A DNA stretch of 64,000 nt from NCBI RefSeq assembly GCF_015056685.1, contig NZ_SVFW01000017.1, positions 1 through 64,000 of the forward strand, written 5' to 3'. This stretch comes from Butyrivibrio sp. (GTDB lineage: Bacteria; Bacillota; Clostridia; Lachnospirales; Lachnospiraceae). Position numbers and translations under genes: made by a program. A model generated the notes under the pieces. It saw nothing but the letters and a program-made list of their open reading frames with translations, was not told where the DNA came from and ran no database searches. Position 1 is the stretch's first letter. Each line of letters opens with the position of its first letter. Shown here piece after piece: positions 15,246 to 24,278 of this stretch.

Positions 15246-16199
15246 TTATTTAAATGCTGCAGGTCTTGGCCTGTTGACCTGGATTATCTTGGAAGCTTCA
15301 AGATTTCTCATGAGAAGGAGCCTTGCCTCTCCGATGTACTCGGGCTTAATCATGTAGTGACAGTACGTCTCGATTAGAGAAAAGAGATTAGCGGTTCTAC
15401 CCTCAATCTTGAAGTTGTTGATTCCCATTGGTACATATTTTTCCCATATAAGCTCAGGAGAAACATATGTAGAGTAATCCTGAATTGTATAGATGCAGTT
15501 TTTGTCACCATACTCACATTTCCAGGGAATCAGCGGCTTTTGTTTATCCTTCGGAAGAAGACGGTTTTCTTTTACTATCTCCTGGTTGAGCGCAATGTTC
15601 TTGTAGTGATCGCCTCTTCTTTTGCAATCGGGAACACAAAGGGCGTTTACCAGCACTTCAAGTTTTTCTTTATGATGAATCTGCTCAATAAGATCCCACT
15701 TGTTGTTCATGTTGTAATCAAGAACTACGTATTTATAATCCTTATCAAGCTCTGCGTTCAGGCTGTCTAAATCTTTTATTTCCTTGCAGGTTGTAGAATC
15801 AATCTTATATGAAGGATATTTTGCCCTTATGAACTCTTCAAGAAGCGGCGAGAACACCAACACTTCATTCATGCCATTGTTTCCTGCTTCCATGCAGAAA
15901 TTACAGAATGGATCCCTTAAATCTTCCTCAGTAATAAGTGGATTAGTAAATGTGAATCGCACAGGTATGTGATTGGCATTTATGCTCTTTATTACATTCT
16001 GAACAAAAGCTCTGTCGCACTGATCATCAGCTATCAGCCTTCCTCCATTCCAAAGTGAAAATGGAAAAGAGCCAAAAAATGATGCAATCTCAACACCTTC
16101 TCTAAAATAATGCGGGTACTGTTTCATCATACTTATCCAAAACATATTTAGCGGATAATTATACCTCAGCCCCGGCAAGTGAAAACGAACATTCCCCAT
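15246..16199 (-). CDS. U32-peptidase-like TIM-barrel protein of unknown role
   Basis: 317 residues, not a standard named family member. Near the C-terminus MGINNFKIEGR resembles the KIEGR motif of U32 proteins (compare DSCKIEGRMKT in the trhP product of this window). Paired cysteines CVPDC and CEYGDKNC could bind an Fe-S cluster as in that family. An FCNFC motif is at about 97-101. The N-terminus MGNVRFHLPGL has no signal peptide and no membrane segment is evident, so a cytoplasmic enzyme is likely. The start ATG follows GAGGTG. It stands alone between the 1.37-kb element and a long hairpin repeat. Substrate unknown. Confidence 0.7.
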   Translation of the reverse strand: MGNVRFHLPGLRYNYPLNMFWISMMKQYPHYFREGVEIASFFGSFPFSLWNGGRLIADDQCDRAFVQNVIKSINANHIPVRFTFTNPLITEEDLRDPFCNFCMEAGNNGMNEVLVFSPLLEEFIRAKYPSYKIDSTTCKEIKDLDSLNAELDKDYKYVVLDYNMNNKWDLIEQIHHKEKLEVLVNALCVPDCKRRGDHYKNIALNQEIVKENRLLPKDKQKPLIPWKCEYGDKNCIYTIQDYSTYVSPELIWEKYVPMGINNFKIEGRTANLFSLIETYCHYMIKPEYIGEARLLLMRNLEASKIIQVNRPRPAAFK

Positions 16200-16297
16200 A
16201 ACTATACACCTCGCGAAAAAACTTATATCATAACTTTACCCATTTTCAGTCGCCCCCGCCAATCACATATTGCTATAGAACCACTATTTTTCAAAAT

Positions 16298-16340
16298 CGT
16301 TCACATCACTATGCCTAACACTTTCAGTTCGTCTGCTGTT
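16298..16340. repeat. Solitary arm of the second long-hairpin type
   Basis: The complement of 1034-1075 recurs here with few changes (GTTCACATCACTATGCC, CTTTCAGTTCG), but no partner arm is present nearby. It lies next to copy 2 of the first hairpin type, as in the 788-1246 region, but inverted. Confidence 0.7.
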
Positions 16341-16376
16341 CTTGCAAAAAAATTTTTCTTTATATGTGTAGTAAAG

Positions 16377-16590
16377 CATAAATCCAAAAGTGCCCATACC
16401 TTCGGATAGAGCGATTTAGTATGAGCAATAGAGACAGTTAATAAATAATAAGAGCCTCATTTCCTGTTTTGAATAAGCATGAAAGGAAATGAGGCGAATT
16501 ATTGTGAATTTACTGTCTCTTTGTGAATACTCCGAGATCTATCCGAAGGTATGGGCACTTCTGGATTTTATGCCACTCGCAAGAAAGTGT
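16377..16590. repeat. Long hairpin repeat, copy 2 (conserved-loop family)
   Basis: Arms 16,377-16,410 and 16,538-16,572 pair. Compared with copy 1, CATAACTTCGG/CCGAAGTTATG has become CATACCTTCGG/CCGAAGGTATG, a compensated change. The top stem GCCTCATTTCC (16,454-16,464)/GGAAATGAGGC (16,485-16,495) differs from copy 1 at three positions, all compensated, while the 20-nt loop TGTTTTGAATAAGCATGAAA differs at one. It begins 5 bp past the stop of the leftward ABC exporter gene and probably ends its transcript. CCACTCGCAAGAAAGTG at 16,573-16,590 matches the outer stem of the 36,813 terminator. Confidence 0.85.
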
Positions 16591-16594
16591 TGAT

Positions 16595-18328
16595 TCAGAC
16601 TTTTCCGAGCTGCATGCGGTAGTACTTTTCGTAGAGACCACCTTTTTTGATGAGCTCTTTGTGAGTGCCCCGCTCTTTGATGCCGTCTTCGTCAAGGACG
16701 ATGATCTCGTCGGCGCCAAGGATTGTTGAAAGCCTGTGGGCAATTGTAATGGTGGTCCTTCCAACCGAGAGTTTATCAAGACTTTCCTGAATGTATCTTT
16801 CGCTTTCGTTGTCGAGAGCGCTGGTTGCCTCATCAAGGATCAGGATTGGCGGGTTCTTAAGGAACACTCTTGCAATGGCGATACGCTGTTTCTGACCTCC
16901 GGAGAGCCTTGCGCCTCTTTCTCCAACCTCAGTATCAAAGCCATTTGGAAGGCTTTCAATGAAATCTAAGAGATCAGCATTTTTTGCAGCATCCACAATT
17001 TCTTCCATTGTGGCATCCTGCTTACCGTATGCAATATTTTCTTTTACCGTTCCATTAAAAAGATATACATCCTGCTGAACGATTCCGATGAAGGAGCGAA
17101 GAGACTTCTGAGTCACGTCTCTAATGTCAGTACCGTCAATAAGGACAGAGCCTTCTGTGACATCGTAGAATCTTGGAAGAAGGGAGCAAAGCGTTGTCTT
17201 TCCGCCGCCTGAAGGCCCAACTATGGCAACTGATTTTCCAGCTTCCACATGTAAGTTTATATCTTTTAACACTGCTTCATCTTCTTCATATGAAAAGCTT
17301 ACGTTCTTATAATCGATAACGCCCTTAACGTCCTTAAGTTCTCCCGCATTTTCTTTGTCCACGATCTCAGGCATGGTATCCATAACCTCGCGGAATCTTT
17401 CAAAGCCGGCAAGCCCCTTCTGGAGCTGCTCCGTAAATTCAACAAGAACATTTACCGGATTGATGAAAATATTAATGTAAAGAGCGTAGATAGCAAGGTC
17501 TTCGCCGGTGAGCTGGCCCTTGGCTATAAAGAAGCCGCCTGCCACAAGCACTGTCACGAACATAAGGCCTTCGAACAGATTATTTCCGGAATGGAATTTG
17601 GCCATCTGACGGTAATTTGCCTGCTTGGAGTCAAGGAATGCGATGTTGGATTCATCAAATTTCTTTTCCTCAATTTCCTCACCGGTAAAAGATTTAACGA
17701 CTCTTATTCCACCTAATGTGTCCTGGAGAGATGAGTTGATACCTGCAATCTTTCTTCTGTTGTCAGAGAAAGTCGCGCGCATTTTACGGTTCTGACTAAC
17801 TGAGAAAACAGCCATGCATAATACAACGGCCACAAGGCACAGAGTCATAGGCACATTTATTCTCATAAGAAGAATGAAAGAGCCAACTATTTTTACTACT
17901 GAAATAAAGATGTTCTCCGGGCCGTGGTGGGCAAGTTCGGAAATATCGAACAAGTCGGACACGAGCTTACTCATCATTTCGCCGGTGTTGTGGGTGTCAT
18001 AGTAGGAAAAAGAAAATGCTTCAAATCTCTCAAACAGATCATGCCTCATTCCTGATTCCATCCTGGCGCCCATCATGTGACCCTGATAAGTAACATAGTA
18101 TTTGCAAAGTGATCTGACTATGTACATGATGACAAGGCCAAGCGCAACAAGCCCCAAACGACTCAAGATGACTTTTGGCTCTTCAAGGAAAAGAGTGCTT
18201 CTTAAGATCCTCAAAAACTGAGGAAAAGCCAGATCTATCACAGAAAGAATCGACGCGCATACAAGATCAAATATAAAAACGCCAATATATGGTTTGTAGT
18301 AGGGGATAAATTTTTTAATAAGCTTCAT
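16595..18328 (-). CDS. ABC exporter half-transporter (MsbA/LmrA type), permease fused to ATPase
   Basis: 577 residues. An N-terminal exporter domain has about six membrane segments (about 15-290). The nucleotide-binding domain has Walker A GPSGGGKTT (371-379), signature LSGGQKQR (about 480), Walker B ILILDEATSALD (about 500) and an H-loop in TIAHRLS. Works as a dimer exporting lipids, drugs or peptides; cargo cannot be inferred. No partner ABC gene is adjacent, so it is presumably a homodimer. GGAG precedes the ATG and a good promoter lies upstream. Confidence 0.92.
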   Translation of the reverse strand: MKLIKKFIPYYKPYIGVFIFDLVCASILSVIDLAFPQFLRILRSTLFLEEPKVILSRLGLVALGLVIMYIVRSLCKYYVTYQGHMMGARMESGMRHDLFERFEAFSFSYYDTHNTGEMMSKLVSDLFDISELAHHGPENIFISVVKIVGSFILLMRINVPMTLCLVAVVLCMAVFSVSQNRKMRATFSDNRRKIAGINSSLQDTLGGIRVVKSFTGEEIEEKKFDESNIAFLDSKQANYRQMAKFHSGNNLFEGLMFVTVLVAGGFFIAKGQLTGEDLAIYALYINIFINPVNVLVEFTEQLQKGLAGFERFREVMDTMPEIVDKENAGELKDVKGVIDYKNVSFSYEEDEAVLKDINLHVEAGKSVAIVGPSGGGKTTLCSLLPRFYDVTEGSVLIDGTDIRDVTQKSLRSFIGIVQQDVYLFNGTVKENIAYGKQDATMEEIVDAAKNADLLDFIESLPNGFDTEVGERGARLSGGQKQRIAIARVFLKNPPILILDEATSALDNESERYIQESLDKLSVGRTTITIAHRLSTILGADEIIVLDEDGIKERGTHKELIKKGGLYEKYYRMQLGKV

Positions 18329-18358
18329 AATATGCTCCTCAAAATAGTGTTATGGATA

Positions 18359-18387
18359 ATTTTACATTGTGCGCTATTTATTATCAA
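18359..18387 (-). promoter_or_regulatory. Sigma-A promoter of the ABC exporter gene
   Basis: Leftward TTGATA (18,387-18,382), exact 17-bp spacer, TAAAAT (18,364-18,359), about 30 bp upstream of the start codon. Confidence 0.65.
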
Positions 18388-18432
18388 GCACTTGAATAGT
18401 AAACTTTAGCGCTGTAAATGGTTAAAACTATG

Positions 18433-18441
18433 TGGTATAAT
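18433..18441 (+). promoter_or_regulatory. Extended -10 promoter of the aminotransferase gene
   Basis: TGGTATAAT, a perfect -10 hexamer with the TG extension; the -35 region (TGTAAA, 18,413-18,418) is weak. The start codon is 37 bp downstream, behind AGGAGG. Confidence 0.6.
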
Positions 18442-18478
18442 GTGAGTCAGTTTAAAATGATTTTGTCAGGAGGCAGAT

Positions 18479-19669
18479 ATGATCAATCAGCAGTACAAAG
18501 AAATGCTTGGGGCTAAATCTGTTATCAGAGAGCTTTCAGAATATGCAACAGCCAGGGGAAAAGAAATCGGATATGAGAATGTTTTTGATTTCAGCCTGGG
18601 AAATCCAAGTGTAGAAGTTCCAAAAGAGTTTACAGAGGAAATGATACGTCTTTTGCAGAATGAGGATACAATGACTCTCCACGGATATACTCCAAGTCTT
18701 GGAAACCCTCTTTATAAGGAAAAGATAGCTGAGTCTTTAAATGAGCGCTTTGGAATGAATTATGGTCCGGAGCACATTTTCCCTACTACCGGAGCTGCAG
18801 GCGCAATAGCTCATGCTGTAAGAGCTGTCACTGAGCCCGGGGATGAGATGATCACATTTGCTCCATTTTTTCCTGAGTATTTTCCATATATTAAGGGCGC
18901 AGGTGTAGAGCTTAAAGTTGTTCCTGCAGATACAGACACATTCCAGATCAACTTTGACAAGTTTGAGGAACTGCTTGGCGATAAAGTTATGGCGGTTCTT
19001 ATCAATACTCCGAACAACCCTTCAGGCGTTGCCTATGGTACTGCAACACTTACCAAACTTGCAGATATATTAAAGAAGAAATCAGCTCAGTACGGACACA
19101 CTATCTTCCTTATTTCTGATGAACCATACAGAGAGATAGTTTTTGAAGGCGCTGATACTCCATATGTTTCAAAGTTCTATGACAACACACTTAGCTGCTA
19201 TTCATTTTCAAAGTCTCTTTCTCTTCCGGGAGAAAGAATCGGATATGTTGCAGTAAATCCAGCCTGCGAGGGCGCAGAGTATATCGTTCCAATGTGCGGA
19301 CAGATATCAAGAGGCACAGGCCACAACTGCCCTCCATCAATAATCCAGCAGGCAGTTGCAAAAGTATGCTCACTTACAGCAGATCTTTCCGTGTACGAGA
19401 CCAATATGAACATAATCTACAAGACACTTAAAGAACTTGGATTTACTGTGGTCAAGCCTGACGGAACATTTTATATCATGCCAAAGGCTTTAGAAGAAGA
19501 TTCCATCAGCTTTTGCAAGAAGGCCATGGACTATGATTTGATATTTGTGCCTGCTGACGGCTTTGGTGCTCCGGGATTCTTCAGAATGGCTTACTGTATT
19601 GATACTGAGAAGGTTGAAAGAGCCATGGTACGCCTTCGCGAGTTTGTCAAAGACAATTACTCCGCATAA
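18479..19669 (+). CDS. PLP-dependent class I/II aminotransferase
   Basis: 396 residues of the fold-type I aspartate aminotransferase family. Seen: LGNPSVEVP near the N-terminus, INTPNNPSGVAYG, SDEPYREIVFEG, the PLP-binding Lys in YSFSKSLSLPGERIGY (about 243), and FFRMAYCIDTE near the end. Residues point to an amino acid:2-oxo acid transaminase (Asp, Ala or aromatic); clostridial genomes annotate this type broadly as pyridoxal phosphate-dependent aminotransferase. AGGAGG precedes the ATG. It is monocistronic under its own promoter. Confidence 0.9.
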   Translation: MINQQYKEMLGAKSVIRELSEYATARGKEIGYENVFDFSLGNPSVEVPKEFTEEMIRLLQNEDTMTLHGYTPSLGNPLYKEKIAESLNERFGMNYGPEHIFPTTGAAGAIAHAVRAVTEPGDEMITFAPFFPEYFPYIKGAGVELKVVPADTDTFQINFDKFEELLGDKVMAVLINTPNNPSGVAYGTATLTKLADILKKKSAQYGHTIFLISDEPYREIVFEGADTPYVSKFYDNTLSCYSFSKSLSLPGERIGYVAVNPACEGAEYIVPMCGQISRGTGHNCPPSIIQQAVAKVCSLTADLSVYETNMNIIYKTLKELGFTVVKPDGTFYIMPKALEEDSISFCKKAMDYDLIFVPADGFGAPGFFRMAYCIDTEKVERAMVRLREFVKDNYSA

Positions 19670-19806
19670 TATGGGCATAGGTGATAATTTTTATTTCATA
19701 AATGCGTTGACAATGCGGTTTAAACAGAGTAAACTCTATTTCGTAAATGACTTCACTGTTTTAAAGAGTTACATAAATCAAGTGTGATTTTGAGGAGGGG
19801 ACAAAA

Positions 19807-20343
19807 ATGCCTGAAGTAAAGAAGACAACTTCTTCTGTTAAGCCAGCGACAGCAACAAAAGCTCCTGTAACAGAAGTAAAAAAATCTGAAGTTAAAGAAC
19901 TTACTGAAGCTATCATCAAGGAAGAAGCTAAAAAAGAAGCTGCTAAGAAGCCTGCTGCAAAGAAGGCCGCTGCTAAAAAGCCAGCTGAAAAGAAAGCTGC
20001 TCCTGCAAAGAAAGCTGAGCCTAAGAAAGCAGAAGCAAAGGCTGAGAAGAAGCCTGTAGCAAAGAAAGCTACAACTGCAAAGAAGGCTGCTCCTGTAAAG
20101 AAAGCTGCTACTAAGAAAGCTGCTCCTGCAAAGGCAGAAGAGATCAAGGTTAGCATCGAGCTTCAGTATTCATACAAGCATATTCCATATGAAGATCTTA
20201 TTCAGAACTCCAAGAATAACTTCCAGTATGAAATGGGTGGAAATGTTGATGAGATCAAGAAACTCAGCATTTATGTAAAGCCTGATGAAGACGCTGCTTA
20301 TTATGTAGTAAATGATAAGGTTCAGGGAAGAATCGGCTTATAA
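19807..20343 (+). CDS. DUF6465 protein with histone H1-like Lys/Ala-rich N-terminal region
   Basis: 178 residues. Residues about 1-115 are low-complexity KKAA/KKPA repeats like eukaryotic histone H1 tails and bacterial HU extensions. The C-terminal 65 residues (from EEIKVSIELQYSYKHIPYED) form a compact beta-rich domain recognised as DUF6465, a Lachnospiraceae-enriched family. Cytoplasmic: no signal or membrane segment. GAGGAGGGGA precedes the ATG, implying high expression. DNA or nucleoid binding by the tail is inference from composition only; the domain's role is unknown. A strong terminator follows. Confidence 0.85.
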   Translation: MPEVKKTTSSVKPATATKAPVTEVKKSEVKELTEAIIKEEAKKEAAKKPAAKKAAAKKPAEKKAAPAKKAEPKKAEAKAEKKPVAKKATTAKKAAPVKKAATKKAAPAKAEEIKVSIELQYSYKHIPYEDLIQNSKNNFQYEMGGNVDEIKKLSIYVKPDEDAAYYVVNDKVQGRIGL

Positions 20344-20358
20344 TTCTGGCGCGTATAT

Positions 20359-20391
20359 AACGCTCTCTACGAAAGTAGGGAGCGTTTTTTT
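20359..20391 (+). terminator. Terminator after the DUF6465 gene
   Basis: AACGCTCTCTAC-GAAA-GTAGGGAGCGTT followed by TTTTT; a GNRA-type tetraloop caps a 12-bp stem with one G-U pair. Confidence 0.93.
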
Positions 20392-20419
20392 CTTAATATT
20401 TATTTTATAAAAAGCGCTG

Positions 20420-20448
20420 TTGACATTACACTCTCATAGTGCTATTTT
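20420..20448 (+). promoter_or_regulatory. Sigma-A promoter of the heat-shock operon
   Basis: TTGACA (20,420-20,425), exact 17-bp spacer, TATTTT (20,443-20,448), just before the CIRCE operator. Confidence 0.75.
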
Positions 20449-20463
20449 AAGTTACAGAAGATA

Positions 20464-20490
20464 TTAGCACTCGAATCGAGTGAGTGCTAA
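20464..20490 (+). promoter_or_regulatory. CIRCE operator bound by HrcA
   Basis: TTAGCACTC-N9-GAGTGCTAA, a perfect match to the consensus, between promoter and hrcA. HrcA binds it to repress the operon; GroE-dependent HrcA activity is the known control in Firmicutes. Confidence 0.97.
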
Positions 20491-20541
20491 CATCTAAACC
20501 ATTCCGATGAATTTAACCGGTGAATGCATAGGAAGGGCAAT

Positions 20542-21573
20542 ATGGAATTAGATGAGAGAAAAAGAAAAATACTTCATGCAATAGTTAAGAACTACCTTGA
20601 AACAGGAGAACCAGTTGGTAGCCGTACTATTTCCAAGTACACGGATCTTAATCTTAGCTCTGCAACAATCAGAAATGAAATGGCTGACCTTGAAGAGATG
20701 GGACTTATCTTACAGCCTCATACATCAGCAGGCCGTATTCCTTCTGATCAGGGTTATCGAGTATATGTTGATGAGATGCTCCGTGACAAGGAACAGGAAG
20801 TTGAGAACATGAAGGAAATGCTCCTCGACAAAGAGGAGAAGCTTGAGAATCTGCTTAAGCAGGTTGCCAAGACACTGGCGGTAGATACCAATTATGCAAC
20901 AATGATATCTGCTCCGCAGATCAGAAAAAATAAACTTAAGTTCATACAGATAAGTAAGGTTGATGAAGGACATCTTCTGGCGACAATAGTTATAGAAGGA
21001 AATGTCATCAAAAATAAGATCATTCCGGTTGAAGAAGTCTTAGACGATGCAACAATGCTTAAGCTGAACATCCTTATGAACACAAGGCTTGACGGACTTG
21101 CTGTAGAGGATATAAATCTTGGCCTTATAGCTGCAGTTAAGCAGGAAGCTGGAATCCACAGCGAGATAATAGGCAACGTTATTGATGCGGCTGCCGAATC
21201 TATTACAGCTGATGAGGACCTTCAGATATATACAAGTGGTACCATGAACATCTTCAAGTACCCGGAACTTACAGATTCCACCAAGGCCAGTGAACTTATC
21301 AGTACCTTTGAGGATACCAAGGATCTTTCAAGTATCGTAGAGGATACACTTTCCTCCGATTCTGATGAGACAGGTATTCAGGTATATATAGGTAATGAGA
21401 CACCGGTTCAGGCTATGAAGGATTGCAGTGTTGTAACAGCAACCTATGAGCTTGGGGATGGAATGAAGGGAACTGTTGGTATCATAGGTCCCAAGAGAAT
21501 GGATTACGATAAAGTTATTTCAACATTAAAGAATATGAGACATGCGCTTGATGATCTGTATAAAAAGGATTAG
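20542..21573 (+). CDS. hrcA: Heat-inducible transcription repressor HrcA
   Basis: 343 residues. N-terminal winged helix (ELDERKRKILHAIVKNYLETGEPVG, TIRNEMADLEEMGLI) followed by GRIPSDQGYRVYVD and a GAF-like domain with the C-terminal MDYDKVISTLKNM. It represses its own operon at the CIRCE site 52 bp upstream. An in-frame ATG at 20,524 exists, but AGGAAGG (20,530-20,536) places the start at 20,542. First gene of hrcA-grpE-dnaK-dnaJ. Confidence 0.96.
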   Translation: MELDERKRKILHAIVKNYLETGEPVGSRTISKYTDLNLSSATIRNEMADLEEMGLILQPHTSAGRIPSDQGYRVYVDEMLRDKEQEVENMKEMLLDKEEKLENLLKQVAKTLAVDTNYATMISAPQIRKNKLKFIQISKVDEGHLLATIVIEGNVIKNKIIPVEEVLDDATMLKLNILMNTRLDGLAVEDINLGLIAAVKQEAGIHSEIIGNVIDAAAESITADEDLQIYTSGTMNIFKYPELTDSTKASELISTFEDTKDLSSIVEDTLSSDSDETGIQVYIGNETPVQAMKDCSVVTATYELGDGMKGTVGIIGPKRMDYDKVISTLKNMRHALDDLYKKD

Positions 21574-21609
21574 CGCAGCTAATATAGACAAGTGTTAGGA
21601 GGCAATGAA

Positions 21610-22230
21610 TTGAGCAATAAAAAGAAGCATGTAAGCGAACAGGAAAAAGAAGTTCTTGAAAATATCATGGAAGACCTTGAAAAAGAAGCCAAAGAAAAAG
21701 AGGCTGCTGAAAATAAGGAATCAGCTTCAGAAGAAGTAAAGGAAGAAGCTGAGAAATCTGAAGAAAAAGAGCCTTCCAAAAAAGAGAAGAAAGATCCTTT
21801 AAAAGAGAAGCTTGATGAACTCAATGACAGACTTATAAGACAGGTTGCTGAGTTTGATAATTTCAGAAAAAGAACTGACAGAGAAAAAGCTCAGATGTTT
21901 GAACAGGGACAGGGCAGTGTATTAGAAAAGCTTCTCCCTATCGTAGATAATTTCGAGCGAGGACTTGCAGCAGTTCCGGAAGACGAAAAAGACGGAGCCT
22001 TCGCAGATGGTATGAACAAGATTTATAAGCAGCTTACCAAGCAGCTTGAAGATCTTGGAGTAACCCCTATTGAAGCCGTGGGAAAGGAATTTGATCCAAA
22101 TCTCCACAACGCTGTAATGCAGGTTGAAAGTGAAGAGTATGAATCAGGTATTGTAGCACAGGAACTTCAAAAGGGATATAAGTTCCACGACACCGTGCTC
22201 AGACACAGCATGGTTGGTGTTAGCAAATAA
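21610..22230 (+). CDS. grpE: Nucleotide exchange factor GrpE
   Basis: 206 residues from a TTG start, chosen because GGAGG (21,598-21,602) lies eight bases before it. A long acidic, Glu/Lys-rich N-terminus (about 1-60) forms the coiled-coil stalk. The GrpE core has AEFDNFRKRTDREK and the C-terminal HNAVMQVESEEYESG and VLRHSMVGVSK. It releases ADP from DnaK. The gene sits 36 bp after hrcA and 77 bp before dnaK. Confidence 0.95.
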   Translation: MSNKKKHVSEQEKEVLENIMEDLEKEAKEKEAAENKESASEEVKEEAEKSEEKEPSKKEKKDPLKEKLDELNDRLIRQVAEFDNFRKRTDREKAQMFEQGQGSVLEKLLPIVDNFERGLAAVPEDEKDGAFADGMNKIYKQLTKQLEDLGVTPIEAVGKEFDPNLHNAVMQVESEEYESGIVAQELQKGYKFHDTVLRHSMVGVSK

Positions 22231-22307
22231 GTTATATAGATGATTACAAATGCACAGCGTTTTTTAAGCGTGCAAATGATCGAATTTAAATTATGGAGGA
22301 CAAAGAA

Positions 22308-24191
22308 ATGAGTAAGATTATCGGTATCGATCTTGGTACAACTAATAGCTGCGTAGCAGTTATGGAAGGCGGAAAGCCAACTGTTATAGCAAATGCAGAA
22401 GGTGCTAGAACAACTCCTTCAATCGTTGCATTTACAAAGAATGGTGAGAGAATTGTTGGTGAACCTGCAAAGCGTCAGGCTGTAACAAACGCTGAAAACA
22501 CAATTTCATCAATTAAGAGAGACATGGGTACAGACAATGGTCGTACAATTGATGGCAAAAAGTATTCACCACAGCAGATTTCAGCCATGATCCTTCAGAA
22601 GCTGAAAGCTGATGCAGAACAGTATCTCGGCGAAAAAGTTACAGAAGCAGTAATCACAGTTCCTGCATATTTCAATGATGCTCAGCGTCAGGCAACAAAG
22701 GATGCTGGTAAGATTGCAGGTCTTGAAGTAAAGAGAATTATCAACGAGCCTACAGCAGCAGCTCTTGCTTATGGTCTTGACAATGAAAAAGAGCAGAAGA
22801 TCATGGTTTATGACCTTGGTGGTGGTACATTCGATGTATCTATCATTGAGATTGGTGATGGCGTTATCGAAGTTCTTTCAACAAACGGTGATACACACCT
22901 CGGTGGTGATGACTTTGACCAGGCAATCATCAACTGGATGATCCAGGATTTCAAGAATAAAGAAGGCGTAGACCTTTCAGGCGATAAGATGGCTATGCAG
23001 AGACTTAAGGAAGCTGCAGAGAAGGCAAAGAAGGAACTTTCTTCTTCAACAACAACAAACATCAACCTTCCTTTCATTTCAGCAGGCGCTGATGGCCCTA
23101 AGCACTTCGATGTAGATCTTACAAGAGCTAAATTCGAAGAACTTATCCACGACCTTGTTGAGAGAACAGCTATTCCTGTTCAGAACGCTATGAAGGATGC
23201 AGGTCTTACTAACGCAGATATCGGAAAGGTACTTCTTGTTGGTGGATCAACTCGTGTTCCTTGCGTAGTAGAGAAAGTTAAACAGCTTACAGGTCAGGAA
23301 CCTAGTAAGAACCTTAACCCTGATGAGTGCGTAGCAATCGGTGCTTCTATCCAGGGTGGTAAGCTTGCCGGAGATGCAGGTGCTGGTGACATCCTTCTTC
23401 TTGATGTTACTCCACTTTCACTTTCTATCGAGACAATGGGTGGTGTTGCTACAAGACTTATCGAGCGTAACACAACAATCCCTACAAAGAAGAGCCAGGT
23501 ATTCTCAACAGCTGCAGATAACCAGACAGCAGTAGATATCAACGTTCTTCAGGGTGAGAGACAGTTCGCGAAGGACAACAAGTCACTTGGACAGTTCAGA
23601 CTTGATGGAATCCCACCAGCAATGAGAGGTGTTCCACAGATCGAAGTTACATTTGATATTGATGCTAACGGTATCGTTAACGTATCTGCTAAGGACCTTG
23701 GAACAGGTAAAGAGCAGCATATCACAATCACAGCTGGTTCTAACATGTCTGATGAAGATATCGATAAGGCTGTTAAGGAAGCTCAGGAATATGAAGCTCA
23801 GGATAAGAAGCGTAAAGAAGGAATCGATGCTCGTAACGATGCTGATTCATTCGTATTCCAGACAGAGAAAGCTCTTCAGGATGTTGGCGACAAGATCGAC
23901 GCTTCTCAGAAGCAGCTTGTAGAAGACGATATCAAGGCTCTCAAGGAAACACTTGAGCAGACAAAGGATAAGGAACTTTCTGACAGCGAGATCGATTCTC
24001 TTAAGAGCCAGAAAGAAAAGCTTATGAACGATGCTCAGGCACTCTTTGCTAAGATGTATGAGAATGCACAGGGAGCAGCAGGCGCAGGTCCTAACATGGG
24101 AGCAGGCGCAGGCCCTGATATGAGTGGTGCTTCAAATAACGCTTCATCAGCAGATGACAACGTAGTTGATGGAGATTACAGAGAAGTTTAA
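22308..24191 (+). CDS. dnaK: Chaperone DnaK (Hsp70)
   Basis: 627 residues. ATPase domain: IGIDLGTTNSCVAVMEGG at the N-terminus, VPAYFNDAQRQATKDAG, YDLGGGTFDVS, and VLLVGGSTRVP. The substrate-binding domain and helical lid follow, ending in a Gly/Ala-rich linker and the EEVD-like tail VVDGDYREV. An ATG at 22,293 is in frame, but GGAGG at 22,297-22,301 belongs to the 22,308 start. It works with GrpE and DnaJ from the same operon. Confidence 0.98.
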   Translation: MSKIIGIDLGTTNSCVAVMEGGKPTVIANAEGARTTPSIVAFTKNGERIVGEPAKRQAVTNAENTISSIKRDMGTDNGRTIDGKKYSPQQISAMILQKLKADAEQYLGEKVTEAVITVPAYFNDAQRQATKDAGKIAGLEVKRIINEPTAAALAYGLDNEKEQKIMVYDLGGGTFDVSIIEIGDGVIEVLSTNGDTHLGGDDFDQAIINWMIQDFKNKEGVDLSGDKMAMQRLKEAAEKAKKELSSSTTTNINLPFISAGADGPKHFDVDLTRAKFEELIHDLVERTAIPVQNAMKDAGLTNADIGKVLLVGGSTRVPCVVEKVKQLTGQEPSKNLNPDECVAIGASIQGGKLAGDAGAGDILLLDVTPLSLSIETMGGVATRLIERNTTIPTKKSQVFSTAADNQTAVDINVLQGERQFAKDNKSLGQFRLDGIPPAMRGVPQIEVTFDIDANGIVNVSAKDLGTGKEQHITITAGSNMSDEDIDKAVKEAQEYEAQDKKRKEGIDARNDADSFVFQTEKALQDVGDKIDASQKQLVEDDIKALKETLEQTKDKELSDSEIDSLKSQKEKLMNDAQALFAKMYENAQGAAGAGPNMGAGAGPDMSGASNNASSADDNVVDGDYREV

Positions 24192-24213
24192 TTGATATAG
24201 GGATACATAGTCT

Positions 24214-24243
24214 TAGGCTGCTGTGCTTGCACATTGCAGCCTA
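24214..24243 (+). other. Hairpin between dnaK and dnaJ
   Basis: TAGGCTGC (24,214-24,221) pairs with GCAGCCTA (24,236-24,243) around a 14-nt loop, without a T-run. It may mark an mRNA processing or stability boundary that sets the DnaK:DnaJ ratio; that role is inference. Confidence 0.5.
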
Positions 24244-24278
24244 TGACCATGAATACCAAAAAGATTTGAGGAATATAT

